Shown here: positions 18,233 through 29,205 of the stretch, in pieces
How the letters are laid out: every line of letters begins with the position of its first letter
Position numbering within the stretch: the first letter of the stretch is position 1
NCBI RefSeq assembly: GCF_024713975.1
Contig: NC_091112.1
Location: 1,778,001-1,842,000, forward strand
Source: Paralichthys olivaceus
Taxonomy: Eukaryota > Chordata > Actinopteri > Pleuronectiformes > Paralichthyidae
Reading direction: 5' to 3'
Length of the DNA: 64,000 nucleotides
Program-made: the position numbers and the translations under genes
Notes under the pieces: generated by a model
The model's database searches: none
The model's input: the letters and a program-made list of their open reading frames with translations, nothing else
What the model was told of the DNA's origin: nothing

Positions 18233-21200
18233 TCACTCAGCGAAGAGCCGCTCCACCAGCTTGTAGTAGCTCCCCTTCATGTCCATCAGCTGTCGATGAG
18301 TCCCTCGCTCCTCCACTTTGCCTCCACCGATCACAGCGATCTGATCTGCCCTCTCGACCGTCTCCAGCTTGTGAGCGATCACCAGCAGGGTCTGGTTGGG
18401 ACGTTCGGACAGCGACTGCTGAACCTGAGATTTACATGTAAAAATAAGGAGCTGAACAGAAACTGTGTAATCTTAAAACTCAAAGGTTACGGCTCTTCAA
18501 CGTCCACAACACAGGCAGAGGTCAAACACAAAGTTAAACTAGAAGACAGTCTGGAAAACAGGAGGTGAAACACAAATGGTGTAAATACAAGGACGTTGGA
18601 TGATTGGAAACAGGTGAACATAATATACTGGTGGGAAACTTTATTACAGGAAGTAGTACTAACAGAAACGCATGAAGGGAAGCCTTAAGAAAATAAAACA
18701 GGAAATTAAGTTAAGTATAATGTCCATGCAAGAGGACACCTGTGCACAGGGACACAAATATTCATAACCTCATTATTTGGCGTCTCCTCTTTTTAGGGAT
18801 ATCAGGGCTAAAGGTTGTCGACTGCTCCCTGCCCCCTTTCACTCTGAGGAAGAGAGTTTACTTGGATTTAAAGATTCAGACTTGCTGGTCAAAGGTTAAA
18901 GGTCACTGTGACCTCAGGTCCGTCTTACTCCTGTGGACATGATACATCAGGTCCTGTCACACACTTTACCTTATTTTGATTCTCAGTGTCCAGGGAGCTG
19001 GTTATTTCATCCAGAATGAGGACCTGAGGTTGTCTGACCAGAGCTCGAGCAATGGCGATCCGCTGCTTCTCACTCTTGGATAACTGGCCGCCGCCCTCAC
19101 CCACCTCTGGGAAATAATAATATAACAAGAAAACATATTTATATTGAAAATGAATTCAACTAAAGGAAAAAAAGATACAGAACGACATGAGTAATTGAAA
19201 ATTTAAAATATTTCTGTTTTGAGAGAGAGTAATTTTGGACATTTTCTGAAAACGGTCTAATGATTCAGACAGAGGCTGAAAAGAGGAGCTGCAGCAATGG
19301 AGAGGATGAGGAAAGTGATGTTTTCTGAAAATCTGAGGATGTAAAGCTCTTCCAGATGAAACACTCATTCAAATTGTCACATGTCTCCTTGTGTGTTGGT
19401 GTAAAACAGCTTGAGGGGCAGGTACAACACTTTACCTGTGTCGTAGCCTTTCGCCAGCAGCTTGATGAAGTCATGGGCGTTGGCTTGGCGTGCCGCCTCC
19501 TGGATCTCCTCCAATGTGCAGCCAGGGAGCCCGTAGGCGATGTTATCTCTAACGGAGCCAGAGAAGAGCACAGGGTCCTGGCTCACTACTGCGACCTGTG
19601 AAACACACAATTATTCTTACAGATATAACTGAACTCTCAGAGGACGTCATTTTCAGAATTTGACTTTTTTTTCTGGGTTAAAGGTGATTTTATTTAATCT
19701 TGTTAATTCGTTTGTGAGCAGGATTACACAAAAGCCACTGGACATATTTTCATGGAACTTGGTAGAAGGATGGAACATTAGCCAAGAAAGAACCAATTAC
19801 ATTTTAGTGCAGATCCAAACAAAAGGGTGGATACAGAAGGACTTTTCTCTTTCTTTAACATTGTGAGATTGGACGTTTCTTGACATTTTCACTAATTTCC
19901 CAGAGAATAATTCATATGTTTGTGCAATTTGGTGCAGATTGATTGAATTTAAGTCAAAATCTGGCTGTTAGCAGAGGAACATGATCTACTGAGCACCGTT
20001 CTAGTTGGAAGAATGGGAATTTCTGAGCTCTACTGGATAAATGCTTGTTGCTCTCTGCTCATTTCTTCCAATGATGAATAACAACCTTCTCATGGAGGAA
20101 ACGGTGGTCATAGGATTTCAGTGGCTTGTTGTCCAATAGGATTTCTCCATCCTGCGGATCGTAGAATCGCTCCAGCAGACTGACGCAGGTGCTTTTTCCC
20201 TCTCCTGATGGACCCACCAGGGCAGTCATCTGACCCGGCTTCAGCTCCAAAGAAAAATCCTGAACCAAGAACACCGCAGTGGTTGTATGAATGAAATATC
20301 TATAATGACCTTTTCCTTATCACTGTCTGTTTTCAAAGAGTTTCTTCCTTCATTATTTTTATTTATTTAATGAGCTGTCTGATTTTAAACCAGAGGATCT
20401 TCCCCCGTCTGTCCGGCATTGAGAAACCTCACCTGCAGCACTGTTTTGTTGGGGTTGGCAGGATAAGCAAAGCTCAGACGGTGGAAGCTGACGTGTCCTG
20501 TCAGTCGATCGGGTTTGAGTTCTCCATCTGTGCCGACCTGAGGTTTTCGGTCCAGATAATCAAACACTTTCCCTGCAGCCCCCACAGAGTTCAGCATGTC
20601 ACCGATGATGTAGGCGAGTGTCTGGAAGAATGAAGACACAGGACAGGGCTGGGAAAAGGGTCATTTCAGCTGTTTTCACACATGAACTCCTCACGACGTC
20701 ATTCTCTAGACTTTGTGTTTCACATGTGAAGAAGCAGAAGTAGTTTCAAACAAAAAACAGTATCCACAGTGCATGATGGGATACCCTGATGCTGTCTCCA
20801 AGGTCTGACTGGTAGAGGATGAAGGAGAGCAGGTTGCCAGTGGTCATCTGTCCGCTCTGGATGAACAACCTGCCGTAGTACAACATTAAGACCTGCATGA
20901 CCAGCCCTGACAACTGTGGACACACACAGCAACACACACACACACACACACACAAATATTGTTAAATAAGGTCTTCTGGAATGATGTGCTCAACATTCAA
21001 AACTCACTCAAACGTCTCACCCTCCGCACGAGCAGGTAAACTGCACTGACGATGTCCCTCCGGTTCTTGAGAGCTTGAATGTTTATCAAACAGTCACCAT
21101 AGCGATGGGCCTCATGTCTTTCTGCATTAAAGCTCCTGACAACACGAATACTGGAAACCACCTCGCTCGCTGCTTCGTTCGCCGACGCCATTGAGTCCTG

Positions 21201-24200
21201 CATCGCCAGGGACAACCTCTGAGGAGGGAGGAAAACATAGTATTATTTGATAATGATTAAAATAGTGTCTCACACACAAGGAGCTCTTCAGTTCTCAGTG
21301 TTTACCCATCATTTGTCCTCAAGCTGCCCTCACCTGGTGGTGTGTGTCGTAGATGTTCTGAATGAGGCCGGTGACGGGCGTCTCCATCAGTACGAGGAAC
21401 GTGAGCTTCCATGACAGATTCATCATCAGGGAGATCATGCCCAGGGTCTTGATGAGAGTCCTCAGCAGCACGTTGACATTCAAACACACGGTTCTTCCCA
21501 TCAGTGTGGTGTCTTTTGACAACCTATGTGTGATTTCACCTACACAGAAAAGGAACAGAAATAAACTTCTGTCTCATGTTTTCAGGATTACACAAACACT
21601 CTTCAACCCACTTCCATGAAGGAAGTTTCCAGAGTTAACTGGATAAATGGGAGGATCCAGGATTTGTTTTCACTTTCTTTAACATTGTGAGATACGGTTT
21701 TTGATCATTATCACTAGTTTCCCAGGGAATAATTCATGGTTCTTGACGAAAGACAGAACTGATATCTGAGTGTGTTTGATGTGATGCAGCTTGACTGAAT
21801 GTAAGAACTGTGATATGAGCTCTACTGAGTGTCATTAGTTGCCATTCTTGGTTTGCCCTGAAATGCCCTTTCTTTATATACTTTATACTTCTGTCCCTCC
21901 TGTCCCCCTGGGATCAATAAAGTATTTCTGATCTGATGTGCATTTTTTTCTTCGAGCACAAACTGCAAGTCACAGGAGCCGTACCTGACTTTATGGTCTC
22001 GAAGAATCCAATTTCCTGTTTGGTCAAAGCCCCAAACAGTTTGACTTTCACTCTGCAGGTGAAGGCGCTGATGGCACAAAGAAAAAGTCCCCCTCTGCAG
22101 CCTGCACTCACCGAGCTGGTGAATAAAAGACAGAGTCAGTGAGACGTGAGCCACAGACACAAGCTGGTGTCTGGAAGGAAATCGCTGACTCATACCTTCC
22201 CAAAGAGTACAGGCCCATGAAGAGGAGAGCAGATCTGAATTCGCTCAGCTGGTACTGACCACCCAAGATGTCGATGACTCTCCCAGTGTAGAATGGAATG
22301 AACATCTCACCTGAGAGGACAGGGACGAATAATCAGACACACGCACAGACACATGGACAACATTATTTTATCATGAAGGCAGGGCCGCGCTGAGAACGAC
22401 TGATTAAATGTTATGATCGGCTTTGTACAGGGAGCTGAAGCAACACGATACTCGGAAACCAAAACTAGAAATGTGTGTTTGGTGTGCACAGCAAACAGAT
22501 GTGGGCCAGTTCAGGCAATGTTGCTGCACTTCTGGTTTTCTTGTGGCCCGAACAAAATGGATGTGAGCCTAAAGTTGCCCACTGGCAAAATATTCTATAT
22601 GGCCAAAATACCCCAAAACAAATGTGGAAACTGTTGGCAAACATGCTGCTCTATAGGAAACGTGTAATCTGCATGTGAACCTCAAGTTGCCCATGTGGTA
22701 AAATGCAGTATTGCTATGGCTCCTTTGTGGCCCAGATCTGGAAAACAGGACCGAACCACCAAGTACCTAACTATTATTTATATACAAAGTCTGCACTTTG
22801 TATATGATGTTGATTGTGAAAGATGTTTAAAGAGTGTTTCTTGGGTTGGATTCATGAGGGTCTCATTTACACCTGTCTGATGGTTTGTTTGTTGAATTAC
22901 GCAAAAACTACTGAGTGGATTTCTATGAAAGCTGGAGGAAGGATGGGACACGGGCCGAGAAAGAACCCATTCAATTTTGTCCGGATGTGGACAAAGTGGC
23001 AAATCCATTGTGAGATTAAGATTTGGTGTCGGTTGAACTAATTTTAGGGGATTTTTGGGCCTTTGTTGAATTATGAGCTCTAATAGATCTACAGTTCAAA
23101 ATGGGTTGTTAACAATAGTTTGTTGTTCATCATAGTTGATAACAATCTGGAAACATTTCTTATTGATAAATCAATATCGATTGAATCAATTCTTCAGCCT
23201 ATTGATTTTATTAGGATCCCCATCAGCATCAACTCTGCCTGGGGTCCACACGAAACATAAAAAACATGACGTTAGACTCTTAAAGGTCCAGAGTGTAAGA
23301 TTGAGTTGAAAGGGAACTATCGGCAGAAATTTAATGCAGAATAATCCTCATGATGTTTTCACTAGTAAGTTTCATCTAAATTGTATGAATTGTATTTTTT
23401 TTACTGCAGAAAAAGCCCTTTATATTTAAATACTTTAAATTAAAATACTTTATATTTACATCGAGGGGACCCTCTCTACGGAGGCACCATGTTTTTTTCA
23501 TGAGTCCAGACTGGACAAACTAAACACCTTTTGAGTTTTTATGGTAACTGAAGATGCCACAGGTTGTTTCTCGTGTTTGGAAGGAGAGGGTGAGGTGACG
23601 GGTGTTCAGCTGCAACATGACACTTCAACACTAGATGTCACTCAACTCTACACACTGAGCCTTTAAATGCAAACAATTATATTAAAATCAGAATATCTAA
23701 CTCAGGTTGTTTCTGGGAACATATTTTCCTACAATATTCATATGCACTATTCTTATCCTCTACTATCCTGTTTGCCAGAACCTTCCCCCTCTGTGTACTT
23801 ACAGACAACAGCCAGCGACAGGAACACAGACCCCCCCAGCAGCAGGAGGTAGTCGGGTCTGTACAGCCTCAGCACCCTCATGAACAACACTCGAGCCTTC
23901 TGCCTCGTCTCTTTACCGGCGGCTGCCTGGTCGGTGTCCGGGAAGGTGATCTCCCAGAACATCGCAGCAGCCAGGGACGCGGCGGCGCACAGCAGCCAGC
24001 AGCAGCGCGCATCCGCCAGTCTCCCACACTGGCCCTCCTCATGGTACAGCGCCTCGGAGCCGGTCTCAAACACCGCAGGGAGCAGACAGTGCGCCGCTAT
24101 AAAACGCACCAGCAACGGCCTGAGGTCCCCGAGGGCGAGCGAGGACAAGACCGTCAGAGCCGAGCCCCGGACAGCAGCACATACCCAGAGACGCACAAGA

Positions 24201-24319
24201 TGCGCAGAGACGCTGTGAGTCACCACAAGTCCTGACGCGTAAAGTAAAGACAGGTCGACGCACACGGCAGCAAGCAAAGCAGCCACTTTGTGGATGAGAG
24301 TTAATGTTTTTGCTGCCAT
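18233..24319 (-). CDS. tap2: Antigen peptide transporter 2 (TAP2, ABCB3)
   Basis: Eleven exons join in frame to 716 codons: 24319-23803, 22310-22196, 22115-21985, 21539-21334, 21218-21021, 20913-20785, 20621-20433, 20259-20086, 19595-19436, 19106-18970, 18424-18233. Exon 1 encodes the hydrophobic N-terminal helices (the TMD0 that binds tapasin in the family). Exons 2-6 give the core membrane domain, with [15 protein letters not shown]. The nucleotide-binding domain shows Walker A (GPSGEGKST), Q-loop (VVSQDPVLF), signature LSKSEKQR, Walker B (VLILDE), D-loop (SSLD) and H-loop (VIAHKLETV). The signature is degenerate compared with LSGGQ, consistent with TAP2 being the degenerate-site partner of TAP1. 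With TAP1 it pumps proteasome peptides into the ER. The intact frame suggests function. A kappa-B/IRF-E pair lies just upstream. Confidence 0.97.
19715..20065 (+). repeat. Dispersed fish repeat copy in a tap2 intron
   Basis: Carries GGATTACACAAAAGCCACTG, 'AACTTGGTAGAAGGATGGAAC', the phrase 'TTTCTTTAACATTGTGAGAT' and an end near 'GAGCTCTACTGGATAA'. The same ordered phrases occur at 21580-21840 and 22885-23085. Confidence 0.7.
20929..20955. repeat. (AC)n microsatellite in a tap2 intron
   Basis: Short AC run immediately upstream (in the minus-strand sense) of the acceptor of exon 20913-20785. Confidence 0.85.
21580..21945 (+). repeat. Dispersed fish repeat fragment followed by a LINE-like tail
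   Basis: 21580-21840 repeats the phrases of the copy at 19.7-20.1 kb. It is followed by 'CCCTGGGATCAATAAAGTATT' (about 21906), resembling the LINE 3' tails at 13.6 and 51.1 kb, and lies in a tap2 intron. Confidence 0.55.
22485..22740 (+). repeat. Dispersed repeat family G, copy 1
   Basis: Contains 'TGTTGCTGCACTTCTGG', 'GAACAAAATGGATGTGAGCC', 'AAAGTTGCCCACTGGCAAAAT' and 'CAAATGTGGAAACTGTTGGC'. The reverse complement of the same ordered text is at 24580-24890 and a partial one at 51275-51400. No coding capacity or clear ends were seen. Confidence 0.7.
22885..23085 (+). repeat. Dispersed fish repeat copy in tap2 intron 1
   Basis: Has 'TTACGCAAAAACTACTGAGT', 'GGAAGGATGGGACACGGGCC' and 'AAGAAAGAACCCATTCAATT', matching the family at 19.7-20.1 kb. 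Confidence 0.7.
23280..23666. mobile_element. TTAA-flanked MITE (non-autonomous DNA transposon)
   Basis: About 387 bp beginning TTAAAGGTCCAGAGTGTAAG and ending TACACACTGAGCCTTTAA. The ends are imperfect terminal inverted repeats (TTAAAGG...GTGTA) and the terminal TTAA fits a piggyBac-type target duplication. It has no coding capacity. A second partial copy is at 51682-51735. It lies in tap2 intron 1. Confidence 0.75.
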
Positions 24320-24391
24320 TTGTCCAGCTTCAGTTGTCCTCCTCTGACCTGCTCTGCTGCGTAAACGAGGTTTTTGTTTCCATCCACTTTC

Positions 24392-24425
24392 AGTTTCACT
24401 TTCTGGCAGGAGCAGGGGATTTCCC
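24392..24425 (-). promoter_or_regulatory. tap2 promoter: IRF-E/ISRE next to a kappa-B site
   Basis: On the minus strand GAAAGTGAAACT (24403-24392) matches the IRF-E consensus at every position. It lies 73 bp above the tap2 start codon. Eleven bases further up is GGGGATTTCCC (24415-24425), a full kappa-B site. The paired arrangement resembles the enhancer A/ISRE unit of class I promoters and predicts response to interferon and NF-kappa-B. Confidence 0.8.
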
Positions 24426-24429
24426 AGAA

Positions 24430-25039
24430 ACCCAAACTGCAGAGTGCAAAACAGAAACCTTGAGTAGGAGAGCTCCTCACTAAAATGAACATTTATACAT
24501 CAGCTGTTGAAAAGTGATGGACTGCACATAGAATTGTTTCACATCCATCAGGTAGGACACCAGGGCCCACATATGGCGAGGAATGGTTTTTGGCCTGTTT
24601 GCCAGAACTGGGTCACAATAAGCCATAGCAATACCACATGTCAACCAAAGGTGCCAAAGGTAGCCTGAATTAGTTTTGTTATTTGAGTCATATTCTCCAC
24701 GTACCACTTTTGGTCCAGATCACACCTCGCAGAGAGCAGCGCATGTTTGCCAAAACTGGTCCACATTTGTTTTGGGATATTTGCTATTTTACAAGCGGGC
24801 AACTTTGGGCTCACAACCATTTGTGCCGACCACATGAAGCCCAGAAGTGCTGCATCATTGCCTGAAGTGGCAAACATCCGACGCTGTCTCCTTTTCTTCT
24901 TCTTCTTCCACCTAACTGATCAAATCCTGGATGAAAACTGCAGTTAAAACCTCCACTGCTGTCTCTGACAGTGTTCTCATGTAGAACACATTAAACAGCT
25001 CACAAAGAAATGAAAAAGTTAATCTTATAACCCAGATTG
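24430..25039. other. tap2-psmb9 intergenic DNA with repeat family G, copy 2
   Basis: No gene exon seen. About 24580-24890 carries repeat family G in reverse orientation ('CCACATTTGTTTTGGGATAT', 'GGGCAACTTTGGGCTCACAA', 'AAGTGCTGCATCATTGCCTG'). The remainder up to the psmb9 polyadenylation signal is AT-rich and featureless. Confidence 0.65.
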
Positions 25040-25045
25040 TTTATT
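25040..25045 (-). terminator. Polyadenylation signal of psmb9 (candidate)
   Basis: AATAAA on the minus strand about 350 bp after the stop codon. A second AATAAA lies nearer the stop at 25296-25301; either could be used. Confidence 0.45.
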
Positions 25046-25394
25046 ATTAAATACATGTGTGGGACAGATTGAGATGACAGTATGATTTAAATCACATGTA
25101 AAGTTTATTTAAGGCTTTGACTCATGTCCAGTCTCATTCCTGATTCAGTGGGTGAACATTTAAATCATTTCTTGTTTACTGTCAGATCTAAAGCTTTGAG
25201 CAAAGACACACATCACTGAATATACAGCATTTCAGAAATGTTCAAGAACATTGTGTATTTCCCAAAAACTTTCAGCTGGGTCCAGTGACCAGATATTTAT
25301 TTCATTTTGCATTTTGATACAAGCAGGGTGAGTAAAATGAGTCAATGTTGTCAGGGGCAAAACAAATACCTAAATCTATAATTCAATATGTTGA

Positions 25395-27804
25395 TCACTG
25401 ATTGAAGGTGGGTAAGTCATTTCCTAGGATGACTTTCTCCTCCGTGCCGTGTTCGTCGATGGTGACGATGAAGGCCACGCCGCCGCTGGAGCCGTCACGG
25501 TTCATTGCCAAAGAGAGAGCTATGAGGGAAAGAGAGAGAGGGAAAAGGTGGGAGACCATAGACTTTATATAACGATGGACAACGTGTCTCAACAAAATAT
25601 CAAATATACTAGTCAGTCTCAGCTGACAACCTATACTGCAACCATCCACCAGGGGCTTCACTTTCGGGGTGATCTTGAGGTGAAACAGGTGAGGACACTG
25701 AACTGAAATAGTTTTTATGAGATAAAATATTTAATATAAGATGAAATAAGAGAAGAATTGATCCTCTCACTAAAACTTACTGTTGGCGACAAACTGCTGG
25801 CACTCCTCCCTGCTCATTCCCCGGCGAAACTCCGCATCAACAAACCCGTAAACGTAAAAGCTGCCAGAGCCACCAATTGCAAATGGCTGCCTTGTCAGGA
25901 GACCGTTGAGGGTTGCAAACACCTGGGAGAGGTCAAAGGTCACAGGAACAGAGGGGAACACTTATGTTACATTTGTCCGAGTGATATTTCTCGTCCTCTG
26001 CAGTCAGCTACTCGTGCTTTACTCACCTGTCCACCTTCTCTTCTGTCCCAGCCGGCCACGATCAGATGCGCTGACAGCTCCTCCTTGTACTTGTACGAGA
26101 CGTTCCGGACCAGAGTGGCAGCTGAGCGAACCTGGGGGTCGTCACCTATCTCAATACTGACAGGACAGAAGGCACAGTGGTTGACTGTCTCCGCTGACCA
26201 ACACAGTTACAGTCTACATTTTTTTTCCCAGATTCACGAGGTCACTTTGACCTTTGACCTCAGAAATCGAATCATTTAATGTTTGACTCTAAATAAACTC
26301 GTGTTTGTACCAGATCCTTCCGATACCAATTTCACAAGAATGCCACAGATGGGCAGATAACATGATGCCTCAGGCCACTGACTGGCTCCGGCACCATAAC
26401 AATATTATTTTCCAGATTCTCCCATAAAGAGAGAAAGACAAACAAAAAAAGACACAGCTGACAACACTTTAGTACCTGTGGACATCCAGCTGGTAGTTGA
26501 CGATCTCTGCAATGGTCTGAGCGTCTGCTGCAGATCCTGACAGAGCACAGTAGATCTTGTCATGGAGGGGAGACAGTTTGTTCATCACCCTGTTCACCAC
26601 TGATTCTCTGGACGGAGGGATGAATACAGAGGGAAAAGAAGAGGATGTGTAGTGGGTGAGGAAAAGTGGAGAGAGAGAGAAGGATTTCAGATATGGTCGA
26701 CGATAATCCCAAATATGATATCAAGATAAAAATGATATTGTGGGCATGGAGGTGGTTAAGAGGTGATGAGCACAGCTAAGAGTAGTTGGTCCAATCAACT
26801 CTCCCTGGATTCAAACTGGCAGCAACTGAGGTGCCAGTTTGAATCCAGGGAGAGAGAGAAACACGAGCAGAGACTGAAGAGACTGAGCTGCTCTGAGCTG
26901 CAAAGATCACTTTCAGTTGAGTTGTTTGGATTCATTTGTTTTGCTAAAAGAAATAAAGATGCTGAAAAGCAACAGCACTGTCTCTGGCTGTGTGGGAATC
27001 CCCAGTCAATGCCTGAGATATGTATATGTATGTCTGTAAAGCCCTTTGATCAGCTTTTGTTGTTTTGAACGTTGACTTGACTATTTCAAATAAATGTCCG
27101 GAAACAGAGACGTTCCAAATTCTGAGAATCCTGCAAGATCCAAGATGGTTTGTGTTAAAATCATAAATGTAGATTTTTATAAATACTGTTTTTATCAATG
27201 TGACATTAAAATCAGTATTAATGTATTTCAGTCAAAGAGCAGTCATATAATTTAGTTCAGAGCTCAAACAACACATTTTAGAGCAGAATCTCTTTTCAGA
27301 CGGATCTTTGAAGGTGTGGGTTTAAACTCAGGATCATGATGAACATTCACAGAACAGCAAAACATTTAACATCAGTAGATCAATTCTAGGTTTGTTTGCA
27401 CAGTGCATGAACAATATATCCACATATGTTGAACCTTTATTGATGAAAGTTATGGTGCAACAATCACTGATATTGTTTTATTGTCCAGCCCTGATTTAAG
27501 GTTGTTATTCTTTAAATTATATACTGGACACACTGTGCACGCAAACACATGCACACGCACAAAACTCACCCCGCAGACACGCGGGAGTCAGACCCCAGCA
27601 CGACTCCTCCATTGAACTCTATGGCGATGATGGTTGTCTACAAACAGGAGGAGAAATGTTCAGAACTGCTGCGTAATTACGCATCTGGCAGGAGTAACAA
27701 GACATTACACCTCGTATACTTACTCCGGTTTTCACCTCCTCAGACAACCACTCAGGCCCCGTGTCTCCCAACATGTCGACGCAGAGATCCGGTACCGACG
27801 ACAC
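25395..27804 (-). CDS. psmb9: Proteasome subunit beta 9 (LMP2, beta1i)
   Basis: Six exons total 678 bp (225 aa): 27804-27724, 27637-27570, 26607-26476, 26156-26027, 25922-25781, 25519-25395. The propeptide ends EEVKTG and is cut before Thr1 ([11 protein letters not shown]) exactly at the exon 1/2 boundary. Catalytic Thr1, Asp17 (GSDSR) and Lys33 are present. Position 45 is Leu (IYCALSG), as in mammalian PSMB9 rather than Arg of PSMB6. This is the beta1i hallmark and favours peptides with hydrophobic C-termini. C-terminal landmarks are [11 protein letters not shown] and NRDGSSGG. The subunit replaces PSMB6 in the immunoproteasome. An in-frame Met ten codons downstream (27774) gives a 17-residue propeptide closer to the mammalian length and may be the real start. 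An IRF-E lies 56 bp upstream. Confidence 0.96.
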
Positions 27805-27859
27805 GGACTGTAGCTGCCTGGAAGCCGAGGAGAGAGGAGAGAAAAGGCGGCGCCAGACG

Positions 27860-27871
27860 AAAACCGAAACC
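27860..27871 (+). promoter_or_regulatory. IRF-E/ISRE of the psmb9 promoter
   Basis: AAAACCGAAACC matches the IRF-E consensus (G/A)AAA(G/C)(T/C)GAAA(G/C)(T/C) at all 12 positions. It lies 56 bp upstream of the first psmb9 Met. PSMB9 is interferon-gamma induced through IRF1 in mammals. Confidence 0.75.
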
Positions 27872-27899
27872 TTCAGTCGAGGAGTTTAACGACGTTCCC

Positions 27900-28265
27900 T
27901 TGTTGGAAAATTCTGTTTTTCACCAGTTCTCTCGTTTGTTCTCACCAAATAACTTCTGCGTCACACGGACTCCATGTTTTCCTGAGTTAAACCGAAATTG
28001 AAAGTTAAATTGTCCATCCGGCGTGATTCAAGCGAACGTTAAATCCTTTAAGATAAGATCCAACTTTATCAAAGTTTTTTAAAGATGCACTTTCAAAGGT
28101 ATTAGATGTAGACACGAGATTAAAAAAAAGGAGTCAAAAGAAAAAAATAAAGTAAAATATATAATATAATATATATATTTAAAAAAAAATTTCACAACAG
28201 CAATATGTTGTATATCGTAGAAAAAAAACGGTGTGTATTATTATACTGGTATATACACAGTACTG

Positions 28266-28303
<38 letters not shown>

Positions 28304-28733
28304 GCGCGCGTGTGTGTGTGTGTGTTATCATGATTGTAACAACAACAGAGACTCCTCCCTCTTTTATGACCAAGTCATCAGGGAAGATCTCTGTGATCAC
28401 GATGTGCACGTTCAGTGATGTAAACGTTACAACATGTTGGGGAACAAATGTTCTCTGTTGAACAGATGATTAAATAAAACAGTTTAGAGACGATTGAACA
28501 CTTCAGTCCTGCAAAACTGAAGCTTAGGAGGCATTTAACACAATGATGCATTGAAACGTTTTTCTTCCAACAAGTGCAAGTCACGTGTTTGTGACAAGCA
28601 ACGTCTCCACCTTTCATTCTCTGCTGAGGAATCTTATGGTTTGATTAATAAAAAAACATGATCATGGAGGTTTTAAAGGAGACGACACTGAGTGACACAA
28701 GGAACGTTGAACTTTAAAGTTTGGTATAACTCA
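27900..28733. other. psmb9-psmb12 intergenic DNA
   Basis: AT-rich, with a GT microsatellite and no coding exon that I can support. Confidence 0.6.
28268..28325. repeat. (GT)n microsatellite with CG interruption
   Basis: GT repeat broken by a short alternating GTGCGCGCG segment. Alternating purine-pyrimidine DNA of this kind can form Z-DNA. Confidence 0.9.
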
Positions 28734-28739
28734 TTTATT
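28734..28739 (-). terminator. Polyadenylation signal of psmb12 (candidate)
   Basis: AATAAA on the minus strand about 470 bp below the stop codon. Other A/T-rich signals lie between, so the choice is tentative. Confidence 0.35.
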
Positions 28740-29205
28740 CCACATCAGAGCCACAAAACACGAAATATTTGTGTTACAACATAGTGAGAGGGAACACAAA
28801 TTTGGGGCAAGTGCAACAAAAAAACATCAGAAATCGACGAAGAGATGTTGAAGCACAGAACCAAAAAAAGAAAGAAAGTTTAGGAAAATATTTATTTTAA
28901 ATTTACATATTTCCTTGAAGACAAAACATAAAAATCAAAAAGAAAACTGATTTATTTGAATGGAAACAATTTGATGTGATGGTGGAATTTTGAAGTTGGG
29001 CCATGAATCTGTATAAACTATAACAACAACAGGTGACACTGCTGTTAACTACACACTGTTCAGTTTGTCTCGATGACTTCAGGTGTGTGATTTGGATATC
29101 TCAGTCCAACATAACGATTTAGAATCAAACCGTGGAGTTGAATCCTAATCAAAACTCGCCATTGTACAAAACAACATGAGAATATCAGCAGGACTTTGAA
29201 GGTGG

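Noticed and set aside
18233-18424. tap2 read as TAP1 or another ABCB gene because of the LSKSEKQR signature
   Set aside because: The long hydrophobic N-terminal domain, the [11 protein letters not shown] motif, the degenerate signature and the place next to psmb9 fit fish TAP2.
25758-26279. 173-codon plus-strand frame
   Set aside because: It lies antisense over psmb9 exons 4 and 5, whose minus-strand frame, splice sites and protein family are clear.
28179-28461. Val/Cys-rich and Thr/His-rich frames
   Set aside because: They are translations of the GT microsatellite.
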